Shown here: positions 13,601 to 23,252 of the stretch, piece by piece
Layout of the letters: each line of letters opens with the position of its first letter
Numbering within the stretch: the first letter of the stretch is position 1
Assembly (NCBI GenBank): GCA_947396885.1
Contig: OX377206.1
Span: 45,553,631 to 45,617,630, forward strand
Reading direction: 5' to 3'
Origin: Heligmosomoides polygyrus polygyrus
Taxonomy: Eukaryota; Nematoda; Chromadorea; Rhabditida; Heligmosomidae
Length of the DNA stretch: 64,000 nucleotides
The notes under the pieces: model-generated
What the model was told of the DNA's origin: nothing
The model's database searches: none
The model's input: the letters and a program-made list of their open reading frames with translations, nothing else
Made by a program: the position numbers and the translations under genes

Positions 13601-14760
13601 TGAACGACGTCCAGTGTTCGCCTTTTGAATCTCTACCCACGTTGGGCGACGTCTGCGGCACTTCCTCTGAACCCTGACGTACGTTGAACGACGTCTAGCC
13701 CCCCTAATCATTACGAAAGTTGGACGAAGTCTAGGGCACGCCTTCTGAATCCCTATGCACCTAGGACGACGTCTAGGGCACGCATTCAAAATCCTGACTT
13801 ACGAAGGACGACGTCTAGGGCACGCCTTCTGAATCCCTGTGCACCTTGGACGACGTCTAGGGCACGCATTCAAAATCCTGACTTACGAAGGACGACGTCT
13901 AGGGTAGCCTTTCGAATGCTGACGCACGTTGGGCGACGTCTGCGGCACTACTTCTGAACCCTGACGTACGTTGAACGACGTCTAGCCCCCCTAATCATTA
14001 CGAAAGTTGGACGAAGTCTAGGGCACGCCTTCTGAATCCCTATGCACCTTGGACGACGTCTAGGGCACGCATTCAAAATCCTGACTTACGAAGGACGACG
14101 TCTAGGGCACGCCTTCTGAATCCCTGTGCACCTTGGACGACGTCTAGGGCACGCATTCAAAATCCTGACTTACGAAGGACGACGTCTAGGGTAGCCTTCT
14201 GAATGCTGACGCACGTTGGGCGACGTCTGCGGCACTACTTCTGAACCCTGACGTACGTTGAACGACGTCTAGCCCCCCTAATCATTACGTAAGTTGGACG
14301 ACGTCTAGGGCACGCCTTCTGAATCCCTATGCACCTTGGACGACGTCTAGGGAACGCATTCAAAATCCTGACTCACGAAGGACGACGTCTAGGGTAGCCT
14401 TCTGAATGCTGACGCACGTTGGGCGACGTCTGCGGCACGACTTCTGAACCCTGACGTACGTTGAACGACGTCTAGCCCCCTAATCATTACGTAAGTTGGA
14501 CGACGTCTAGGGCACGCCTTCTGAATCCCTATGCACCTTGGACGACGTCTAGGGCACGACGTCTAGGGCACGCCTTCTGAATGCTGACGCACGTTGAACG
14601 ACGTCCAGTGTTCGCCTTTTGAATCTCTACCCACGTTGGGCGACGTCTGCGGCACTTCCTCTGAACCCTGACGTACGTTGAACGACGTTTAGCTCCCCTC
14701 CCCTAATCATTACGTAAGATGGACGACGTCTAGGGCACGCCTTCTGAATGCTGACGCACG
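9271..14760. repeat. Three-copy higher-order repeat, 1825-bp unit
   Basis: Three successive units of 1825 bp run at about 9271-11095, 11096-12920 and 12921-14745. The rare CTCAGGAAGG change sits near 9733, 11558 and 13383, exactly 1825 apart. CACCTAGG recurs at the same spacing. Units 2 and 3 share a GAGGTC change (11321 and 13146) that unit 1 lacks, so 2 and 3 are the younger pair or were homogenised together. The match ends near 14760, where GCACGTTGGGC is replaced by GCACGTTGAAC. Confidence 0.85.
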
Positions 14761-15883
14761 TTGAACGACGTCCAGTGTTCGCCTTTTGAATCTCTACCCA
14801 CGTTGGGCGACGTCTGCGGCACTTCTTCTGAACCTGAGGTAGTTGAACGACGTCTAGCCCCCCTCCTAGTCATTACATAATTTGGACGACGTCTGGGGCA
14901 CGCCTTCTGAATGCTGACGCACGTTGAACGACGTCCAGTGTTCGCCTTTTGAATCTCTACCCACGTTGGGCGACGTCTGCGGCAATTCTTCTGAACCTGA
15001 GGTAGTTGAACGACGTCTAGCCCCCCTAATCATTACGTAAGTTGGACGACGTCTAGGGCACGCCTTCTGAATCCCTATGCACCTTGGACGACGTCTAGGG
15101 CACGCATTCAAAATCCTGACTCACGAAGGACGACGTCTAGGGTAGCCTTCTGAATGCTGACGCACGTTGGGCGACGTCTAGGGCACGCATTCAAAATCCT
15201 GACTTACGAAGGACGACGTCTAGGGTAGCCTTTCGAATGCTGACGCACGTTGGGCGACGTCTGCGGCACTACTTCTGAACCCTGACGTACGTTGAACGAC
15301 GTCTAGCCCCCCTAATCATTACATAAGTTGGACGACGTCTAGGGCACGCCTTCTGAATCCCTGTGCACCTTGGACGACGTCTAGGGCACGCATTCAAAAT
15401 CCTGACTTACGAAGGACGACGTCTAGGGTAGCCTTCTGAATGCTGAGGCACGTTGGGCGACGTCTGCGGCACTACTTCTGAACCCTGACGTACGTTGAAC
15501 GACGTCTAGCCCCCCTAATCATTACGAAAGTTGGACGACGTCTAGGGCACGCCTTCTGAATCCCTGTGCACCTTGGACGACGTCTAGGGCACGCATTCAA
15601 AATCCTGACTTACGAAGGACGACGTCTAGGGTAGCCTTCTGAATGCTGACGCACGTTGGGCGACGTCTGCGGCACTACTTCTGAACCCTGACGTACGTTG
15701 AACGACGTCTAGCCCCCCTAATCATTACGTAAGTTGGACGACGTCTAGGGCACGCCTTCTGAATCCCTATGCACCTTGGACGACGGCTAGGGAACGCATT
15801 CAAAATCCTGACTCACGAAGGACGACGTCTAGGGTAGCCTTCTGAATGCTGACGCACGTTGGGCGACGTCTGCGGCACGACTT

Positions 15884-16269
15884 ATTTATTTATTTATTTA
15901 TTTATGCGTCAAAAGACGCGCTACTACATCAAGGAACAGTAGGCAAAAACAGGCTCAACAAACTCAAAAAAATGGAAATTCACGCTCAAAAATGAATACA
16001 ACTAGAAAAATGCTAATATAAAACTGAAGAACATATATTCCGAGCGCTCGCCTACAACGTATTTTTTTTTGTTGACAAGAGGCGGCCATGCAGTAGGGAC
16101 ATGCTGGAACCGTCACGATTGATAGTTATAGAGAAATAAAATTTGCATGTACTTATACAGTAAATTTTAAGGTAGAATTCGATCAAGGAATAAAGAGAAA
16201 TAGAACCTGCATGTACACTTCACAGTAAAAAAAAAGTCGTCTGACAATGAGGAACATCCACAGGCTGAT
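15884..16269 (-). mobile_element. AT-rich insert, copy 1 (retroelement-like 3' fragment)
   Basis: This 386-bp sequence is unrelated to the satellite. It interrupts a D monomer between CACGACTT and TTCTGAACCC, with at most a 2-bp TT repeat at the edges. On the minus strand it ends with GCGTCTTTTGACGC, a perfect 5-bp stem with a 4-nt loop, followed by (TAAA)n. That layout is known from 3' ends of many non-LTR retroelements, where the stem-loop and tail guide reverse transcription. It contains no open frame of note, no terminal inverted repeats and no LTR. Inside are the palindrome CGAGCGCTCG (16041-16050) and a diverged direct repeat (16130-16164 and 16194-16230). Copy 1 has nine A where the other copies have eight, near 16227. 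A 5'-truncated LINE or a SINE is likely; an unclassified insertion is possible. Confidence 0.7.
15918..15931. other. Short hairpin beside the (TTTA)n tract
   Basis: GCGTC-AAAA-GACGC is a perfect inverted repeat. On the plus strand it lies about 12 bases after the start of the insert's TTTA-tract end; on the minus strand it directly precedes the (TAAA)n tail. The same hairpin is present in all five inserts. Its place suggests a retrotransposon 3' recognition stem-loop. A transcription terminator is unlikely in this context. Confidence 0.5.
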
Positions 16270-19200
16270 TTCTGAACCCTGACGTACGTTGAACGACGTC
16301 TAGCCCCCTAATCATTACGTAAGTTGGACGACGTCTAGGGCACGCCTTCTGAATCCCTATGCACCTTGGACGACGTCTAGGGCACGACGTCTAGGGTAGC
16401 CTTCTGAATGCTGACGCACGTTGAACGACGTCCAGTGTTCGCCTTTTGAATCTCTACCCACGTTGGGCGACGTCTGCGGCACTTCCTCTGAACCCTGACG
16501 TACGTTGAACGACGACTAGCCCAACCCCCCCCCCCCCTAATCATTACATAAGTTGGACGACGTCTAGGGCACGCCTTCTGAATGCTGACGCACGTTGAAC
16601 GACGTCCAGTGTTCGCCTTTTGAATCTCTACCCACGTTGGGCGACGTCTGCGGCACTTCCTCTGAACCCTGACGTACGTTGAACGACGTCTAGCTCCCCT
16701 CCCCTAATCATTACGTAAGTTGGACGACGTCTAGGGCACGCCTTCTGAATGCTGACGCACGTTGAACGACGTCCAGTGTTCGCCTTTTGAACCTCTACCT
16801 ACGTTGGGCGACGTCTGCGGCACTTCTTCTGAACCCTGACGTACGTTGAACGACGTCTAGCCCCCCTAATCATTACGAAAGTTGGACGACGTCTAGGGCA
16901 CGCCTTCTGAATCCCTATGCACCTTGGACGACGTCTAGGGCACGCATTCAAAATCCTGACTCACGAAGGACGACGTCTAGGGTAGCCTTCTGAATGCTGA
17001 CCCACGTTGGGCGACGTCTGCGGCACTACTTCTGAACCCTGACGTACGTTGAACGACGTCTAGCCCCCCTAATCATTACGTAAGTTGGACGACGTCTAGG
17101 GCACGCCTTCTGAATCCCTATGCACCATGGACGACGTTTAGGGCACGACGTCTAGGGTAGCCTTCTGAATGCTGACGCACGTTGAGCGACGTCCAGTGTT
17201 CGCCTTTTGAATCTCTACCCACGCTGGGCGACGTCTGCGGCACTTCTTCTGAACCCTGATGTACGTTGAACGACGTCTAGCTCCCCCCCCCCTAATCATT
17301 ACATAAGTTGGACGACGTCTAGGGCACGCCTTCTGAATGCTGACGCACGTTGAACGACGTCCAGTGTTCGCCTTTTGAATCTCTACCCACGTTGGGCGAC
17401 GTCTGCGGCACTTCTTCTTAACCCTGACGTACGTTGAACGACGTCTAGCCCCCCTCTAATCATTACGTAAGTTGGACGACGTCTAGGGCACGCCTTCTGA
17501 ATCCCTGTGCACCTTGGACGACGTCTAGGGCACGCAATCAAAATCCTGACTTACGAAGGACGACGTCTAGGGCACGCCTTCTGAATGCTGACGCACGTTG
17601 AACGAGGTCCAGTGTTCGCCTTTTGAATCTCTACCCATGTTGGGCGACATCTGCGGCACTTCTTCTGAACCCTGACGTACGTTGAACGACGTCTAGCTCC
17701 CCCCCCCCTAATCATTACGTAAGTTGGACGACTCTAGGGCACGCCTTCTGAATCCCTGTGCACCTTGGACGACGTCTAGGGCACGCATTCAAAATCCTGA
17801 CTTACGAAGGACGACGTCTAGGGTAGCCTTTCGAATGCTGACGCACGTTGGGCGACGTCTGCGGCACTACTTCTGAACCCTGACGTACGTTGAACGACGT
17901 CTAGCCCCCCTAATCATTACGAAAGTTGGACGAAGTCTAGGGCACGCCTTCTGAATCCCTATGCACCTTGGACGACGTCTAGGGCACGCATTCAAAATCC
18001 TGACTTACGAAGGACGACGTCTAGGGCACGCCTTCTGAATCCCTGTGCACCTTGGACGACGTCTAGGGCACGCATTCAAAATCCTGACTTACGAAGGACG
18101 ACGTCTAGGGTAGCCTTCTGAATGCTGACGCACGTTGGGCGACGTCTGCGGCACTACTTCTGAACCCTGACGTACGTTGAACGACGTCTAGCCCCCCTAA
18201 TCATTACGTAAGTTGGACGACGTCTAGGGCACGCCTTCTGAATCCCTATGCACCTTGGACGACGTCTAGGGAACGCATTCAAAATCCTGACTCACGAAGG
18301 ACGACGTCTAGGGTAGCCTTCTGAATGCTGACGCACGTTGGGCGACGTCTGCGGCACGACTTCTGAACCCTGACGTACGTTGAACGACGTCTAGCCCCCT
18401 AATCATTACGTAAGTTGGACGAGGTCTAGGGCACGCCTTCTGAATCCCTATGCACCTTGGACGACGTCTAGGGCACGACGTCTAGGGCACGCCTTCTGAA
18501 TGCTGACGCACGTTGAACGACGTCCAGTGTTCGCCTTTTGAATCTCTACCCACGTTGGGCGACGTCTGCGGCACTTCCTCTGAACCCTGACGTACGTTGA
18601 ACGACGTTTAGCTCCCCTCCCCTAATCATTACGTAAGATGGACGACGTCTAGGGCACGCCTTCTGAATGCTGACGCACGTTGAACGACGTCCAGTGTTCG
18701 CCTTTTGAATCTCTACCCACGTTGGGCGACGTCTGCGGCACTTCTTCTGAACCTGAGGTAGTTGAACGACGTCTAGCCCCCCTCCTAGTCATTACATAAT
18801 TTGGACGACGTCTGGGGCACGCCTTCTGAATGCTGACGCACGTTGAACGACGTCCAGTGTTCGCCTTTTGAATCTCTACCCACGTTGGGCGACGTCTGCG
18901 GCAATTCTTCTGAACCTGAGGTAGTTGAACGACGTCTAGCCCCCCTAATCATTACGTAAGTTGGACGACGTCTAGGGCACGCCTTCTGAATCCCTATGCA
19001 CCTTAGACGACGTCTAGGGCACGCATTCAAAATCCTGACTCACGAAGGACGACGTCTAGGGTAGCCTTCTGAATGCTGACGCACGTTGGGCGACGTCTAG
19101 GGCACGCATTCAAAATCCTGACTTACGAAGGACGACGTCTAGGGTAGCCTTTCGAATGCTGACGCACGTTGGGCGACGTCTGCGGCACTACTTCTGAACC

Positions 19201-20208
19201 CTGACGTACGTTGAACGACGTCTAGCCCCCCTAATCATTACGAAAGTTGGACGACGTCTAGGGCACGCCTTCTGAATGCTGACGCACGTTGAACGACGTC
19301 CAGTGTTCGCCTTTTGAATCTCTACCCACGTTGGGCGACGTCTGCGGCACTTCTTCTGAACCTGAGGTAGTTGAACGACGTCTAGCCCCCCTCCTAGTCA
19401 TTACATAATTTGGACGACGTCTGGGGCACGCCTTCTGAATGCTGACGCACGTTGAACGACGTCCAGTGTTCGCCTTTTGAATCTCTACCCACGTTGGGCG
19501 ACGTCTGCGGCAATTCTTCTGAACCTGAGGTAGTTGAACGACGTCTAGCCCCCCTAATCATTACGTAAGTTGGACGACGTCTAGGGCACGCCTTCTGAAT
19601 CCCTATGCACCTTAGACGACGTCTAGGGCACGCATTCAAAATCCTGACTCACGAAGGACGACGTCTAGGGTAGCCTTCTGAATGCTGACGCACGTTGGGC
19701 GACGTCTAGGGCACGCATTCAAAATCCTGACTTACGAAGGACGACGTCTAGGGTAGCCTTTCGAATGCTGACGCACGTTGGGCGACGTCTGCGGCACTAC
19801 TTCTGAACCCTGACGTACGTTGAACGACGTCTAGCCCCCCTAATCATTACATAAGTTGGACGACGTCTAGGGCACGCCTTCTGAATCCCTGTGCACCTTG
19901 GACGACGTCTAGGGCACGCATTCAAAATCCTGACTTACGAAGGACGACGTCTAGGGTAGCCTTCTGAATGCTGACGCACGTTGGGCGACGTCTGCGGCAC
20001 TACTTCTGAACCCTGACGTACGTTGAACGACGTCTAGCCCCCCTAATCATTACGTAAGTTGGACGACGTCTAGGGCACGCCTTCTGAATCCCTATGCACC
20101 TTGGACGACGGCTAGGGAACGCATTCAAAATCCTGACTCACGAAGGACGACGTCTAGGGTAGCCTTCTGAATGCTGACGCACGTTGGGCGACGTCTGCGG
20201 CACGACTT
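16270..20208. repeat. Satellite array between inserts 1 and 2
   Basis: Pure satellite. After the insert the interrupted D monomer resumes and is followed by E-A-S-F-G-D, then a distinctive E monomer reading GACGACTAGCCCAACC with a long C-run (16525-16537, 13 C). Further on come F-G-D-E cassettes, an A monomer with CACCATGG and S reading GACGTTTAGGGCAC. Private changes here include TTGAGCGACG near 17182 and CTACCTACG near 16796. The GGACGACTCTAGGG form near 17728, a 1-bp loss that destroys the GACGTC box, marks a lineage found also near 24709, 27974, 31067, 39055, 49170 and 56160. No gene is seen. Confidence 0.95.
18640..19857. repeat. Tandem duplication, 609-bp unit
   Basis: About 18640-19248 is repeated as about 19249-19857. 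Both copies share the D monomer with GGCAATTCTTC, the shortened CCTGAGGTAGTTGAAC, and CACCTTAGACG in an A monomer (near 19002 and 19611). The right limit is set by TTACGAAAG in the first copy versus TTACATAAG in the second. Confidence 0.75.
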
Positions 20209-20593
20209 ATTTATTTATTTATTTATTTATGCGTCAAAAGACGCGCTACTACATCAAGGAACAGTAGGCAAAAACAGGCTCAACAAACTCAAAAAAATGG
20301 AAATTCACGCTCAAAAATGAATACAACTAGAAAAATGCTAATATAAAACTGAAGAACATATATTCCGAGCGCTCGCCTACAACGTATTTTTTTTTGTTGA
20401 CAAGAGGCGGCCATGCAGTAGGGACATGCTGGAACCGTCACGATTGATAGTTATAGAGAAATAAAATTTGCATGTACTTATACAGTAAATTTTAAGGTAG
20501 AATTCGATCAAGGAATAAAGAGAAATAGAACCTGCATGTACACTTCACAGTAAAAAAAAGTCGTCTGACAATGAGGAACATCCACAGGCTGAT
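20209..20593 (-). mobile_element. AT-rich insert, copy 2
   Basis: A 385-bp copy at exactly the same point of a D monomer as copy 1, flanked by CACGACTT on the left and TTCTGAACCC on the right. By eye it differs from copy 1 only by one base in the A-run near the right end (eight A). The adjoining satellite carries GACGTAGGTTG instead of GACGTACGTTG, shared only with copy 3. Confidence 0.7.
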
Positions 20594-22867
20594 TTCTGAA
20601 CCCTGACGTAGGTTGAACGACGTCTAGCCCCCTAATCATTACGTAAGTTGGACGACGTCTAGGGCACGCCTTCTGAATCCCTATGCACCTTGGACGACGT
20701 CTAGGGCACGACGTCTAGGGTAGCCTTCTGAATGCTGACGCACGTTGAACGACGTCCAGTGTTCGCCTTTTGAATCTCTACCCACGTTGGGCGACGTCTG
20801 CGGCACTTCCTCTGAACCCTGACGTACGTTGAACGACGACTAGCCCAACCCCCCCCCTAATCATTACATAAGTTGGACGACGTCTAGGGCACGCCTTCTG
20901 AATGCTGACGCACGTTGAACGACGTCCAGTGTTCGCCTTTTGAATCTCTACCCACGTTGGGCGACGTCTGCGGCACTTCCTCTGAACCCTGACGTACGTT
21001 GAACGACGTCTAGCTCCCCTCCCCTAATCATTACGTAAGTTGGACGACGTCTAGGGCACGCCTTCTGAATGCTGACGCACGTTGAACGACGTCCATTGTT
21101 CGCCTTTTGAACCTCTACCCACGTTGGGCGACGTCTGCGGCACTTCTTCTGAACCCTGACGTACGTTGAACGACGTCTAGCCCCCCTAATCATTACGAAA
21201 GTTGGACGACGTCTAGGGCACGCCTTCTGAATCCCTATGCACCTTGGACGACGTCTAGGGCACGCATTCAAAATCCTGACTCACGAAGGACGACGTCTAG
21301 GGTAGCCTTCTGAATGCTGACCCACGTTGGGCGACGTCTGCGGCACTACTTCTGAACCCTGACGTACGTTGAACGACGTCTAGCCCCCCTAATCATTACG
21401 TAAGTTGGACGACGTCTAGGGCACGCCTTCTGAATCCCTATGCACCATGGACGACGTTTAGGGCACGACGTCTAGGGTAGCCTTCTGAATGCTGACGCAC
21501 GTTGAACGACGTCCAGTGTTCGCCTTTTGAATCTCTACCCACGTTGGGCGACGTCTGCGGCAATTCTTCTGAACCTGAGGTAGTTGAACGACGTCTAGCC
21601 CCCCTAATCATTACGTAAGTTGGACGACGTCTAGGGCACGCCTTCTGAATCCCTATGCACCTTAGACGACGTCTAGGGCACGCATTCAAAATCCTGACTC
21701 ACGAAGGACGACGTCTAGGGTAGCCTTCTGAATGCTGACGCACGTTGGGCGACGTCTAGGGCACGCATTCAAAATCCTGACTTACGAAGGACGACGTCTA
21801 GGGTAGCCTTTCGAATGCTGACGCACGTTGGGCGACGTCTGCGGCACTACTTCTGAACCCTGACGTACGTTGAACGACGTCTAGCCCCCCTAATCATTAC
21901 GAAAGTTGGACGACGTCTAGGGCACGCCTTCTGAATGCTGACGCACGTTGAACGACGTCCAGTGTTCGCCTTTTGAATCTCTACCCACGTTGGGCGACGT
22001 CTGCGGCACTTCTTCTGAACCTGAGGTAGTTGAACGACGTCTAGCCCCCCTCCTAGTCATTACATAATTTGGACGACGTCTGGGGCACGCCTTCTGAATG
22101 CTGACGCACGTTGAACGACGTCCAGTGTTCGCCTTTTGAATCTCTACCCACGTTGGGCGACGTCTGCGGCAATTCTTCTGAACCTGAGGTAGTTGAACGA
22201 CGTCTAGCCCCCCTAATCATTACGTAAGTTGGACGACGTCTAGGGCACGCCTTCTGAATCCCTATGCACCTTAGACGACGTCTAGGGCACGCATTCAAAA
22301 TCCTGACTCACGAAGGACGACGTCTAGGGTAGCCTTCTGAATGCTGACGCACGTTGGGCGACGTCTAGGGCACGCATTCAAAATCCTGACTTACGAAGGA
22401 CGACGTCTAGGGTAGCCTTTCGAATGCTGACGCACGTTGGGCGACGTCTGCGGCACTACTTCTGAACCCTGACGTACGTTGAACGACGTCTAGCCCCCCT
22501 AATCATTACATAAGTTGGACGACGTCTAGGGCACGCCTTCTGAATCCCTGTGCACCTTGGACGACGTCTAGGGCACGCATTCAAAATCCTGACTTACGAA
22601 GGACGACGTCTAGGGTAGCCTTCTGAATGCTGACGCACGTTGGGCGACGTCTGCGGCACTACTTCTGAACCCTGACGTACGTTGAACGACGTCTAGCCCC
22701 CCTAATCATTACGTAAGTTGGACGACGTCTAGGGCACGCCTTCTGAATCCCTATGCACCTTGGACGACGGCTAGGGAACGCATTCAAAATCCTGACTCAC
22801 GAAGGACGACGTCTAGGGTAGCCTTCTGAATGCTGACGCACGTTGGGCGACGTCTGCGGCACGACTT
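20594..22867. repeat. Satellite array between inserts 2 and 3
   Basis: Pure satellite of the same A to G monomers. It begins with the remainder of the interrupted D monomer and E-A-S-F-G-D. Next come the GACTAGCCCAACC E monomer, F-G-D-E cassettes, the CACCATGG A monomer near 21444, and a switch near 21481 into the next 2659-bp unit. No gene or unique sequence is seen. Confidence 0.95.
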
Positions 22868-23252
22868 ATTTATTTATTTATTTATTTATGCGTCAAAAGA
22901 CGCGCTACTACATCAAGGAACAGTAGGCAAAAACAGGCTCAACAAACTCAAAAAAATGGAAATTCACGCTCAAAAATGAATACAACTAGAAAAATGCTAA
23001 TATAAAACTGAAGAACATATATTCCGAGCGCTCGCCTACAACGTATTTTTTTTTGTTGACAAGAGGCGGCCATGCAGTAGGGACATGCTGGAACCGTCAC
23101 GATTGATAGTTATAGAGAAATAAAATTTGCATGTACTTATACAGTAAATTTTAAGGTAGAATTCGATCAAGGAATAAAGAGAAATAGAACCTGCATGTAC
23201 ACTTCACAGTAAAAAAAAGTCGTCTGACAATGAGGAACATCCACAGGCTGAT
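22868..23252 (-). mobile_element. AT-rich insert, copy 3
   Basis: A 385-bp copy indistinguishable by eye from copy 2, in the same D monomer position, with the same GACGTAGGTTG change to its right. Copies 2 and 3 are 2659 bp apart and belong to one tandem duplication. Confidence 0.7.

Larger units (their letters stand above)
1..15883. repeat. Satellite array, left block (~42-bp GACGTC monomers)
   Basis: This is continuous tandem repeat DNA with no unique sequence. Nearly every monomer starts at GACGTC, usually in the context GGACGACGTCTAG or GAACGACGTC. The classes A to G (defined in the summary) are clearly diverged copies of one ancestor: they share GACGTCTAGGGCACGCCTTC-like left halves and ACG-rich right halves. 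At the start the order is A-B-C-D-E-A-S-F-G-D-E-F-G-D-E, and the same words recur throughout. E monomers are shorter and carry a variable C-run. No gene, RNA gene or promoter is recognisable. Minus-strand reading frames stay open only because 42 is a multiple of 3. The block ends at the first AT-rich insert. Confidence 0.97.

Noticed and set aside
1..15883. CRISPR array
   Set aside because: There are ~42-bp repeats, but no unique spacers: the intervals are the repeat itself. No cas genes are present, and the scale and nesting are those of a eukaryotic satellite.
15884..16269. tRNA-derived SINE
   Set aside because: The minus strand has GGTTCCAGCATG, faintly like a B box, but no convincing A box at the right distance and no tRNA-like fold. 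Not enough to call an RNA polymerase III promoter.
15884..16269. DNA transposon or LTR element
   Set aside because: The insert ends are not inverted repeats of each other, there is no clear target duplication beyond TT, and no LTR pair or transposase frame is seen. The internal direct repeat is short and not at the ends.
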